From NCBI GenBank assembly GCA_945833725.1, contig CAMAFU010000131.1, forward strand, positions 1 to 5,733: a DNA stretch of 5,733 nucleotides. Direction: 5' to 3'. A program made the position numbers and the translations under genes. Of this stretch, positions 1-5,733 are shown one piece after another. This DNA is from an uncultured Treponema sp. (GTDB lineage Bacteria > Spirochaetota > Spirochaetia > Treponematales > Treponemataceae). The notes under the pieces are model-generated. The model worked only from the letters and a program-made list of their open reading frames with translations. It was not told the origin of the DNA and searched no databases. Numbering within the stretch: the first letter of the stretch is position 1; each line of letters starts with the position of its first letter.

Positions 1-806
1 AGAACTTCTTTTTTTACCGCTGAATCATTGTTTTTATCATCGTTTTCAGTGAGCGGGAAATTTTTTATTTCTTCAACAGAAAAACCGACTTTTGAAGTAA
101 TATTCTGAAAATCATTTATACAGATTTTAAAAAAAGAATTTTTACCGGCATTTTCCTTATAAATACCACCGCCTTTTCCAGAAATAAAACATTCCACATT
201 TTCCAGATTCAAAAACAAAGATGCAATATCGTAGCTGCAGACAGAATGAACTATGGAAAAAATTTCTTTTATAAGACTGTCTAAATCTTTATACAGTGAA
301 GTTAAATTCAGCGCTGCATCAAGAAGAAAACTATAGTGATTAAGCCTTTCCATAGAATCAATTACAGCAGCCGAAAGGTCTTTATCGCATCTTTTTTGCC
401 CTAAAAAATATTCCGGGTCAACGGTATTAAAATTCCCCTGTTTAGATACAAGAAAATCCCTTACGATTTCTGAAAGTTCTGTAAAATTATCTTCTTCTAT
501 GTAAAGGATTCTGTCGGCTCCGCAGTTTTTTACCCAAAAATCATCGGAAAATTTTTCTACCGAAAAAAGAATAAACGGAAAATAAGAAAATCCTGCATTT
601 TTTATTACGGAACAAAGCTGAACTCCATTTACAGTCTTTAAGGAAATGTCGCATACAATGCAAAGAGGCGTACATTTTAAAGCTTTGGAAGCACACTCAA
701 GACCATCTTCAAAAATTTCCACTTCAAAACCTGAATTTTCCAAAACAGCGGAAATTTTTTTTGCAATGAGAGGAGAAGTTTCTGCAAGAAAAATTTTTTT
801 ATCCAT
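1..806 (-). CDS. Receiver-GAF signalling protein, C-terminus beyond the window
   Basis: The reading frame is open for 268 codons from ATG at 806 to the left edge, so the C-terminus is missing. Residues 3-120 read as a response-regulator receiver: strand 1 is IFLAETS, the phospho-acceptor candidate is D53 in CIVCDIS, S82 sits at the Ser/Thr switch position, and GAD (96-98) precedes the last strand. The site is degraded. The usual Asp-Asp pair is A8-E9, and the conserved Lys position is I103. Residues about 155-240 resemble the start of a GAF sensory domain (long amphipathic helix, then SYDIASLFLNL at 191-201); this is weaker than the receiver call. The ATG overlaps the end of cheA by 8 bases, which implies translational coupling. 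By position it is a candidate output or adaptor of the CheA pathway. An effector domain may follow outside the window, but its type cannot be seen. Confidence 0.8.
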   Translation of the reverse strand, partial: MDKKIFLAETSPLIAKKISAVLENSGFEVEIFEDGLECASKALKCTPLCIVCDISLKTVNGVQLCSVIKNAGFSYFPFILFSVEKFSDDFWVKNCGADRILYIEEDNFTELSEIVRDFLVSKQGNFNTVDPEYFLGQKRCDKDLSAAVIDSMERLNHYSFLLDAALNLTSLYKDLDSLIKEIFSIVHSVCSYDIASLFLNLENVECFISGKGGGIYKENAGKNSFFKICINDFQNITSKVGFSVEEIKNFPLTENDDKNNDSAVKKEV

Positions 807-2907
807 CAGCCAAAAGTTCCCTTGCCTTTGCAATAAGATTTTCCCGCTCAAAGTCGGATTTTACAATGTAGCCTTGAGCACCAAGTTTTTTTACCTGAGT
901 TTCCATATCTTTTTCATAAACGGAAGAAACTACTATGACAGGAATATGTTTAAGGCTTTCGGTGTGCCGCATGTTGTGCAGAAGGTCAAAACCGTCCATC
1001 CTGGGCATTTTTATATCCGTAACCACAAGATCAAAACTGCACGACTTCATTTTTTCCAAAGCTTCAATTCCATCGCAGGCAGCAGAAACTTTGTAATTTT
1101 CCTGTTCCAGAATAATTTTTTCAATATTTCTTGTAGTGTGGGAATCATCAACCACAAGAACAGAACGGACTTTCCGGCTTTTATTTACCTCAAGTTCTTT
1201 AACATCGTAGGCACTGACAGACTTGAACCGTTTAATGCAGTTGGGAATATTTAAAACAGGAATAATTCTGTAGTTTTCGTCAAAGACAAGCCCCTGCAAT
1301 CCTTCAAAGGATTTTAAAAGATTTGGCACAGGCTTTATTACCACAGTTTTATAGTGAAGAATTTCGTCTACAGTAACGGCAATTTTTGAGTTTAAATACT
1401 CAATTACCACCAAAGGAACTTCTCCGCCTTCCCAGGAAAAAGTTCCGGAAAGTTTTCCGATAATCGCGTCAAAATCGTAAACAGGCAAAAGCTCGTTGTG
1501 CAGGTTGATTACAGGCCCTTTCTGAAGCTTTAAAAAAAGGCTTTTTGGAACAGTAAGAATTTCAGAAATATAGTGAGAAAGAATAAGGTAAAGATTGCGC
1601 CCCTGCCTTATAAAAAGACCATCTTGAGTTGCAAGGGAAGAAGGCAGGGAAAGTTCAATTTTTGTTCCTTTGTTTTTTTCGCTGGAAATAGAAATTTTAC
1701 CTTTTAAAGAGTCCATTTCAGACCGTACCACATCCATGCCTATTCCCCGGCCGGAAAGTTCAGAAACTTCGTCCCTTGTGGAAAAACCTGCCATAAAGAC
1801 AAACTGCACCAGTTCGTCCTCGTTCATCTTCTGGATCTCTTTAGATTTTTCGATAAATTTTTCCATGGCCTTAGTGCGGATTTTTTCAAAATCAAGCCCC
1901 CGACCGTCATCAGAAACAGTTACGATTATCCTGTTTGAATTTTGGGAAACATTTACCTGAACAAGTCCTTTTTCTTTTTTTCCAAGAGATTTCCGTTCTT
2001 CCGGGCTTTCTATTCCGTGATCCAAAGAATTGCGCACAAGATGAAGCAGAATTTTCGGTAATTTTTCCAGAATAGATTTGTCGATAGTTATTTCGGTGGA
2101 AGGAATTTCAAACTCCACATTTTTTCCAAGTTTAATTGCTTCAGAAGCAACAGAATGCATAAGAGGCTTTAAAACCATATCAAGGGGAAGCATACGCAGG
2201 GCAATTATTTTTTCCTGAATGTCAAAACTCTGCTTTTCTAAAACTTCCATATTTTCATCAATTTCTCTAAAACCGTTAAAACCAGATTCCTTTGCCAGCA
2301 CTTTGATTTTTTGAATTTCGTTTTTAAGCTTTATCTGCCTGATTATAAGTTTATCGAAAGACTGTAAAACAGAGTTTATATCTGAAATCTGAACCTTAAT
2401 GGTCTTGGAATCGTGAAAAAGTCCGCTGTCTTCAGAAAATGTTTCTTCGTTGTTTGTATTTGTTTTAAAATCTTCGGAAAAAGGCTTTCCATCACAGGCC
2501 TTCCGAATATTTTCAATTACAAAATCAAAATTTTCGATAGAGTCCAAACCGGACTGTTCAACAGATTTTAACGCCGCCCGTAAAATTTCAACAATATTCA
2601 AAAGAAAAGTAACATAAGTTCTGCTTATTTCAAAATGATTTCCAGACAGTTTTTTAAATACATTTTCTGTTTCATGGACAACTTTTTCAATTTTATTAAA
2701 TTCCATGATTCTGGAAGTTCCCTTTAAAGTGTGCAAAACCCGAAGAAGTTCTTTAAAAAGGCTTTCGTTTCTGTCATCTCCAGTAAAGCCTATGCAGATT
2801 TCTTCCAGCTGGGAAAGATACTCCCCAGCTTCAAGAATATAATCCTGAACAAAAGAGTCTCTGTCGTATACACTTTTATTTTTTTCGTCTGCCAAAACTT
2901 TTACCAC
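799..2907 (-). CDS. cheA: Hybrid chemotaxis histidine kinase CheA with C-terminal receiver domain
   Basis: This is a 702-residue cytoplasmic kinase that would autophosphorylate under receptor-CheW control. Domains in order: Hpt (P1) about 17-138 with phospho-His H59 in LHTLKG; a short linker 140-167; dimerisation region about 168-250; HATPase 250-422 with N box HLVRNSLDHGIE (289-300), G1 DDGRG (333-337), F box GFSTRD (374-379), G2 SGRGIGMDVV (385-394) and G3 around NKGTKIELSLP; CheW-like P5 about 425-560; receiver 581-702 with D587/D588, phospho-acceptor D631, S661 and K683, all intact. No room exists for a P2 CheY-docking domain. The cis receiver is typical of hybrid CheA proteins such as WspE and FrzE. 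The start is GTG at 2907: a TAA at 2929-2931 closes the frame upstream and no in-frame ATG lies between. The family call is certain; the exact start is less so. Confidence 0.97.
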   Translation of the reverse strand: MVKVLADEKNKSVYDRDSFVQDYILEAGEYLSQLEEICIGFTGDDRNESLFKELLRVLHTLKGTSRIMEFNKIEKVVHETENVFKKLSGNHFEISRTYVTFLLNIVEILRAALKSVEQSGLDSIENFDFVIENIRKACDGKPFSEDFKTNTNNEETFSEDSGLFHDSKTIKVQISDINSVLQSFDKLIIRQIKLKNEIQKIKVLAKESGFNGFREIDENMEVLEKQSFDIQEKIIALRMLPLDMVLKPLMHSVASEAIKLGKNVEFEIPSTEITIDKSILEKLPKILLHLVRNSLDHGIESPEERKSLGKKEKGLVQVNVSQNSNRIIVTVSDDGRGLDFEKIRTKAMEKFIEKSKEIQKMNEDELVQFVFMAGFSTRDEVSELSGRGIGMDVVRSEMDSLKGKISISSEKNKGTKIELSLPSSLATQDGLFIRQGRNLYLILSHYISEILTVPKSLFLKLQKGPVINLHNELLPVYDFDAIIGKLSGTFSWEGGEVPLVVIEYLNSKIAVTVDEILHYKTVVIKPVPNLLKSFEGLQGLVFDENYRIIPVLNIPNCIKRFKSVSAYDVKELEVNKSRKVRSVLVVDDSHTTRNIEKIILEQENYKVSAACDGIEALEKMKSCSFDLVVTDIKMPRMDGFDLLHNMRHTESLKHIPVIVVSSVYEKDMETQVKKLGAQGYIVKSDFERENLIAKARELLADG
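818..823 (-). promoter_or_regulatory. Ribosome binding site of the receiver-GAF gene, inside cheA
   Basis: AAGGGA on the minus strand ends 11 bases before the ATG at 806 and lies within the last codons of cheA. It supports this ATG as the true start of the receiver-GAF gene, in the typical arrangement of an 8-base overlapping, translationally coupled pair. Confidence 0.6.
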
Positions 2908-2921
2908 ACATTTAAAATTAA

Positions 2922-2926
2922 CTTCC
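2922..2926 (-). promoter_or_regulatory. Probable ribosome binding site of cheA, poorly spaced for the GTG start
   Basis: GGAAG on the minus strand is the only purine-rich site upstream of cheA. It is 14 bases from the in-frame GTG (2907) but 10 bases from an out-of-frame ATG (2909-2911) that opens only 11 codons. No in-frame ATG exists between the upstream stop and the GTG, so GTG is kept as the start. Confidence 0.5.
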
Positions 2927-2956
2927 GCTTATTTTATCAGTACAAACATAAGTTCT

Positions 2957-4282
2957 TCAAGTTAAAAATTTTTCGCATATTGAAGCAATATAGGCAGGAG
3001 AAAAGGAATCCAGAAAAAAACTGTAATCATCGCTTCCATTTTGAAGCAGTTCGCGGCATTTAAAAAAAGATTTTTTTGCATTTTCATCCTTACCGATGTC
3101 TTTTAAAACAAGACCATGAAAAAAATGAGCCGGCCAGAAATCCGGTTTAAGAAGCCTGCATGTTTCAAAAAGAGATTCTGCTTTCTGTCTGTCGTCAAGA
3201 TTGTAGTGAATGTAACCGTGGTAAAAATACGAAAATGCCTTTGTAGAAACATCTTCCGAAAGAAGCCGGGCAGTTTTTTCCGCTTCATCAAATTTTCCTT
3301 CGTTTACGAGCCTTAAAATTTTTTCGTTTATTTCTGCCATTAAAATTCCTTCGTTTCTGCACTGTTTCTTTTCTAAAAATTCACGATGTACACTTTTCCG
3401 TGACCTTTGCCTTAAAAGCTGATTTTTATTTTCAGTTTTTTCTTTTTTGTTTTCTGAATTTTCTTTTTTTTCTTCTTTCCGGCATATTCTTTTAAAATAA
3501 AAAACAGAATCTTCCCTTTGTCGCATCATAAAATCAGGGACAATACCATCGGAAATGCAGCCAACTTCATTCATTGAAAAAAACAGACATCCTTCCTCAC
3601 TTAAAGTAGAAGCAATTTTTTTAAAAACCTTTACTCTGCTGTCTTCTCCAAAATAAATAAACACATTCCTTAAAAAAACAAGATTCACATCAAAGGCAAA
3701 AGACGGAAGTTCCCCGGACATAAGATTGTAATTTACAGTTTTAATTCTGGAAACAAAATCCCTGTCAAAAATAAATTTTCCCTCACCATCAAATTTTCCG
3801 TGTTTTTCAATAAGCGGATGAAACATTTTACCGTCAATTCTAAAAGAATTTTTTGTAAAAACGCCATTTTTAAGTTTTTCCAAAGCAGTAAAGTCAATGT
3901 CGGTGGCATAAATTTCAGCATCCAGCCCCATTTCCAAAGCCAAGGCAAGAAGGGAAAAAGCTTCCTCTCCTGTAGAACATGCCGCACTCCATATTTTTAT
4001 TTTTTTTCCGTAAAACTTTGGAAAAAGAACATCTTTCAAAAACAAAAACTGCTTTTCTTCCCTAAAAAAATAAGTTTCGTTAATCGTAACTGCCCCTACA
4101 AGCTGTTCAAATTCCGCCCTGTCCGAAAGAATATTCTTAACAACTTCCTCTTCCGTTATATTTTTTAACCGGCTTTTTTCTAAAATAAATTTCTGAACAG
4201 TACTGTACTGGATTTTTTCTACGATAATTCCCGTTTCCAAAAGAATTTTTTCCGCCAAAGTCAAAAAAAATTTGTTCTCCAT
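2957..4282 (-). CDS. cheR: Chemoreceptor methyltransferase CheR with C-terminal TPR domain
   Basis: This 441-residue protein would transfer methyl groups from S-adenosylmethionine to glutamates of chemoreceptors. The N-terminal helical CheR domain spans about 1-75 and ends in TINETYFFRE (66-75), whose R74 matches the conserved catalytic-region Arg. The SAM-binding motif SAACSTGEEA spans 99-108 and ATDID (126-130) supplies the acidic SAM ligand. NLVFLRNVFIYF (200-211) matches the family CRNVLIYF motif, with Leu in place of the usual Cys. A catalytic core of about 265 residues is the usual family length. Then come a Lys/Glu/Asn-rich linker (about 267-314) and about three TPR-like repeats (320-347, 350-381, 384-415). 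CheR-TPR fusions are known, for example FrzF and WspC, where the TPRs tune receptor access. The ATG at 4282 has a good AGGA eight bases upstream. Confidence 0.96.
   Translation of the reverse strand: MENKFFLTLAEKILLETGIIVEKIQYSTVQKFILEKSRLKNITEEEVVKNILSDRAEFEQLVGAVTINETYFFREEKQFLFLKDVLFPKFYGKKIKIWSAACSTGEEAFSLLALALEMGLDAEIYATDIDFTALEKLKNGVFTKNSFRIDGKMFHPLIEKHGKFDGEGKFIFDRDFVSRIKTVNYNLMSGELPSFAFDVNLVFLRNVFIYFGEDSRVKVFKKIASTLSEEGCLFFSMNEVGCISDGIVPDFMMRQREDSVFYFKRICRKEEKKENSENKKEKTENKNQLLRQRSRKSVHREFLEKKQCRNEGILMAEINEKILRLVNEGKFDEAEKTARLLSEDVSTKAFSYFYHGYIHYNLDDRQKAESLFETCRLLKPDFWPAHFFHGLVLKDIGKDENAKKSFFKCRELLQNGSDDYSFFLDSFSPAYIASICEKFLT
3347..3352 (-). promoter_or_regulatory. Internal Shine-Dalgarno within cheR, before Met315
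   Basis: GAAGGA on the minus strand lies six bases before an in-frame ATG (3338-3340) that encodes Met315 of CheR. This is as strong as the site of cheR itself. The ATG falls at the end of the charged linker and just before the TPR region, so initiation here would give a separate TPR protein of 127 residues (2957-3340). Whether it is used cannot be told from sequence. Confidence 0.45.
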
Positions 4283-4290
4283 CTATATTT

Positions 4291-4294
4291 TCCT
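4291..4294 (-). promoter_or_regulatory. Ribosome binding site of cheR
   Basis: AGGA on the minus strand lies eight bases before the ATG at 4282, ideal spacing. It lies between the A-rich tract after the stem-loop and the start codon. It fixes the cheR start and is outside the predicted hairpin. Confidence 0.75.
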
Positions 4295-4311
4295 GTTTTT
4301 TTATTTTTTTT

Positions 4312-4353
4312 AAGGCCATGCGGGAAGTTTCCCGCACCGGGCTTTACGACCTT
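4312..4353 (-). repeat. Two-part stem-loop in the cheR leader
   Basis: The inner arms TGCGGGAA (minus strand; plus 4329-4336) and TTCCCGCA (plus 4319-4326) are perfect 8-base complements separated by two bases. Outer arms AAGGTC (4348-4353) and GGCCTT (4312-4317) add six pairs in RNA, one of them G-U, leaving an 11-base bulge (4337-4347) on one side and one base on the other. On the transcribed strand it is followed by an A-rich tract, not a U tract, so it is not a Rho-independent terminator for the operon. It ends 29 bases before the cheR ATG, leaving the ribosome site free. It could affect mRNA processing, stability or cheR translation. Confidence 0.65.
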
Positions 4354-4405
4354 CGCCGTCTTGCGCGGCTCATCGTGATGCTTCTCAGGCTCTCCAATCC
4401 CTTGT
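4312..4405. other. G+C-rich intergenic island between cheB and cheR, candidate dispersed repeat
   Basis: Over 4321-4400, 49 of 80 bases are G or C (61%), whereas the flanking genes are strongly A+T-rich. The island is bounded by A/T tracts (about 4296-4311 and 4407-4414) and has sharp edges. It contains a strong inverted repeat at its cheR-proximal end and two smaller ones, CATC-AC-GATG and GCCG-7 nt-CGGC on the minus strand. It holds no ATG-started gene with recognisable protein features and no clear promoter. The composition break and sharp borders suggest an inserted short repeat or a conserved structured RNA element. Copy number elsewhere cannot be seen from this window. Confidence 0.55.
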
Positions 4406-4416
4406 CCAATTTTTTT

Positions 4417-5403
4417 TCAGCCTGCCAGTTCCATAAGCCTTTGGGCAATTTTGTCCAAATCCATAACTTCAACAGAACCGCCAGCTTCGAAAGCAGATTT
4501 CGGCATACCGTAAATTACGCAGGATTTTTCAGATTCTGTAATGGTGTAACCTCCGGCTTCCTTAATTTTTACGCAGCCAGTAGCCCCATCGTTTCCCATG
4601 CCTGTAAGCAAAACAGCAAGTGCCTTTTTTTTAAGGACATTTGCCGCACTAAAAAAAAGCACATCCACCGAAGGACGCACAAAATTAACAGGTTCATCTT
4701 TATTAAGATCCATATAAAAACCATTTGCACCATCGCTTTTTACTACAAGATGAAAATCCGCCGGTGCAAAATACACATTTCCCTTTTTGGGAACAACCCC
4801 GGATTCTGCCAGATGCACAGGAAGTCTTGTATTTTTGTTAAGCCAGTCAATAAGGGATTTATCAAAAACAGAATCAATATGCTGGGCAATTAAAATTGGA
4901 ACAGGAAAATCACCATTAAGGCCGGAAAGAAGTTTTTGAATTGCAGCAGGTCCGCCCGTTGAAACACCAATAAAAACCGCATCAAACTGTCCTTTTTTTA
5001 TGTTAGCGGCAGGATTTTCCTGAACAAAGCAATTTTTTTCTTCCAGAATTTCCTGAAAAAGAGCTGCATATTCTTTCAGCTTGTCTTGGGCACAGGAAAT
5101 AAAAGAAGGTTTTTCCATAATTTTTATTTTTGAAGAACCGGTAAACACTTTTGAAATTGATTTTACAAAAAGAATTGTTTTCAGGTGCAGCTGGTTTAAT
5201 TCAAAAAAAATTGAATCCAGTTCTTTCTTACCGAAAAGTTCAGAATCAATAATAAGGGAATCGCACAGGTTCTTTACGGCTTTTTCCCTTACTTCTTCTA
5301 TGGTAGAAACACCACCTGCATATTCAAAAGCAGGATTAAGAGCCAGGATTTCCTTTTCAATGGAACGGACAACTGCCGAAGAATCAGCAACAAGAATTTT
5401 CAT
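4417..5403 (-). CDS. cheB: Chemoreceptor glutamate methylesterase/deamidase CheB
   Basis: This 328-residue protein would remove methyl groups from receptors, opposing CheR. The C-terminal esterase domain (about 140-328) has the full catalytic triad: S148 in GVSTGG, H175 in AQHID, and D272 in GMGNDGATG. The N-terminal receiver (1-120) is compact and partly eroded. D7 stands alone where an Asp pair is usual, D53 in IIDSEL is the phospho-acceptor and K98 in MEKPS is kept. The usual Thr/Ser after the fourth strand (ILFVKS) is not evident. A linker of about 20 residues joins the domains. Length is slightly below the roughly 350 residues usual for CheB, with the shortfall in the receiver. The start lies inside the end of the upstream cheW-like gene, which implies coupled translation. 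Phosphorylation by the neighbouring CheA is the expected control. Confidence 0.96.
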   Translation of the reverse strand: MKILVADSSAVVRSIEKEILALNPAFEYAGGVSTIEEVREKAVKNLCDSLIIDSELFGKKELDSIFFELNQLHLKTILFVKSISKVFTGSSKIKIMEKPSFISCAQDKLKEYAALFQEILEEKNCFVQENPAANIKKGQFDAVFIGVSTGGPAAIQKLLSGLNGDFPVPILIAQHIDSVFDKSLIDWLNKNTRLPVHLAESGVVPKKGNVYFAPADFHLVVKSDGANGFYMDLNKDEPVNFVRPSVDVLFFSAANVLKKKALAVLLTGMGNDGATGCVKIKEAGGYTITESEKSCVIYGMPKSAFEAGGSVEVMDLDKIAQRLMELAG

Positions 5404-5733
5404 TTTTTATATTCTCCCCAAACAAAAACATTCCGCACTTTAAAAAATTTTCAAGGTCAATAAGAAAAGCCGGTTTATGTGCAGCAAAACTCCATGCAAG
5501 AATTCCATTGGAAACAAAGTAAGGAGAATAAAAATCAGAAAAAACTGAAAAATCACTTAAGTTTTTTTCGATGATTTTACAGTTTCCTGAAGTAACAAGG
5601 GCAAAATCTTCTCCATTGTTAAAAACATTTTTTCCTTTGAAAATTAAAGAAGTTCTGCCAGTTAAAGTTTTTATGCTGCTGAAAAAAAGCCGTGCCAAAA
5701 GGTCAAAATCAACAAAAGGCATTTCACTTTTAA
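5384..5733 (-). CDS. CheW-like coupling protein, N-terminus beyond the window
   Basis: The frame remains open to the right edge, so this is the C-terminal part (at least 116 codons) of a longer gene. The ATG at 5722 is probably an internal Met rather than the start. The first visible residues, MPFVDFDLLARLFF, match the mid-domain CheW pattern of a Pro-Val-Asp-Leu strand followed by a hydrophobic helix. Near the end, a Gly-Ile-Leu-Ala stretch followed by PAFLIDLENFL matches the closing strand and helix of CheW. The last residues (ending NSCC) come from a 20-base overlap with cheB. CheW scaffolds receptors and CheA in the cytoplasmic array, which fits the neighbours. The sequence is divergent and the call relies on pattern and context. 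It could instead be the tail of a CheW-containing multidomain protein. Confidence 0.6.
   Translation of the reverse strand, partial: KSEMPFVDFDLLARLFFSSIKTLTGRTSLIFKGKNVFNNGEDFALVTSGNCKIIEKNLSDFSVFSDFYSPYFVSNGILAWSFAAHKPAFLIDLENFLKCGMFLFGENIKNENSCC
5414..5419 (-). promoter_or_regulatory. Ribosome binding site of cheB, inside the cheW-like gene
   Basis: GGGGAG on the minus strand ends 10 bases before the cheB ATG at 5403. It lies within the coding sequence of the cheW-like gene, consistent with coupled translation across the 20-base overlap. Confidence 0.7.

Noticed and set aside
646..1254. Plus-strand open frame of 202 codons
   Set aside because: It lies antisense to cheA and the receiver-GAF gene, is Phe/Asn-rich with no domain pattern, and is explained as a shadow of the A-rich minus-strand coding sequence.
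2690..2730. Internal start at Met68 of CheA giving a short form without the phospho-His
   Set aside because: The nearest AAAGGGA-like site is 12 bases away and Met68 lies inside the Hpt helix bundle, so the product would begin with a broken domain. The support is too weak.
2876..2911. Programmed frameshift from the out-of-frame ATG into cheA at the A7 run
   Set aside because: A standard -1 slip on the A7 run would enter the third frame, not cheA. A +1 shift would be needed and no supporting signal is seen.
3464..3471. Eight-base A run (minus strand) in the CheR linker as a phase-variation tract
   Set aside because: Runs of eight A or T recur across the window (for example 4263-4270, 4625-4632, 4651-4658), so this is ordinary for the base composition. 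All frames are intact.
4137..4337. Minus-strand 66-codon frame beginning in the stem-loop and overlapping the start of cheR
   Set aside because: It is out of frame with cheR, has no ribosome site and overlaps the conserved cheR N-terminus for most of its length.
4312..4353. Stem-loop as a Rho-independent terminator
   Set aside because: On the minus strand an A-rich tract follows it, and on the plus strand a G+C-rich sequence follows it. Neither gives the U tract a terminator needs.
4318..4893. Plus-strand open frame of about 190 codons starting in the G+C-rich island
   Set aside because: Most of it is antisense to the well-supported cheB esterase domain, it has no Shine-Dalgarno site, and the protein shows no recognisable motif.

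Overview
The window is one chemosensory (chemotaxis-type) signalling cluster, with all genes on the minus strand. In transcription order, from high to low coordinates, it holds: a partial CheW-like coupling protein (runs off the right edge), the methylesterase CheB, the methyltransferase CheR with a C-terminal TPR domain, a hybrid CheA kinase with its own receiver domain, and a partial receiver-GAF protein (runs off the left edge). No plus-strand gene is convincing. No gene-free stretch exceeds about 135 bases.

The DNA is A+T-rich, with a purine-rich coding strand and very frequent A and T runs. That composition plus the gene content is compatible with a low-G+C spirochaete such as a Treponema-like organism. 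This is a weak inference from style, not from a diagnostic marker.

The genes are tightly packed and look like one operon. The cheW-like gene and cheB overlap by 20 bases, and cheA and the receiver-GAF gene by 8 bases. The cheR-cheA gap is 49 bases. The exception is the 134-base cheB-cheR gap. It contains a strikingly G+C-rich (about 61% over 4321-4400), palindrome-bearing island unlike the sequence around it.

By family knowledge, the CheW-like protein would couple CheA to chemoreceptors. CheR and CheB would add and remove receptor methyl groups. CheA would autophosphorylate and pass phosphate to its own receiver domain and to partner receivers such as CheB and possibly the last gene product. 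The hybrid CheA, the TPR-bearing CheR, the adjacent receiver-GAF protein and the lack of any standalone CheY, CheX, CheC or CheD in view recall Wsp- or Frz-type systems that control something other than, or besides, the flagellar motor. The window contains neither the receptor nor the output end of the last gene, so that remains a hypothesis.

Points most worth a second look are the G+C-rich palindromic island, a strong internal translation start that could make a free TPR protein from within cheR, and the eroded active sites in two of the three receiver domains.
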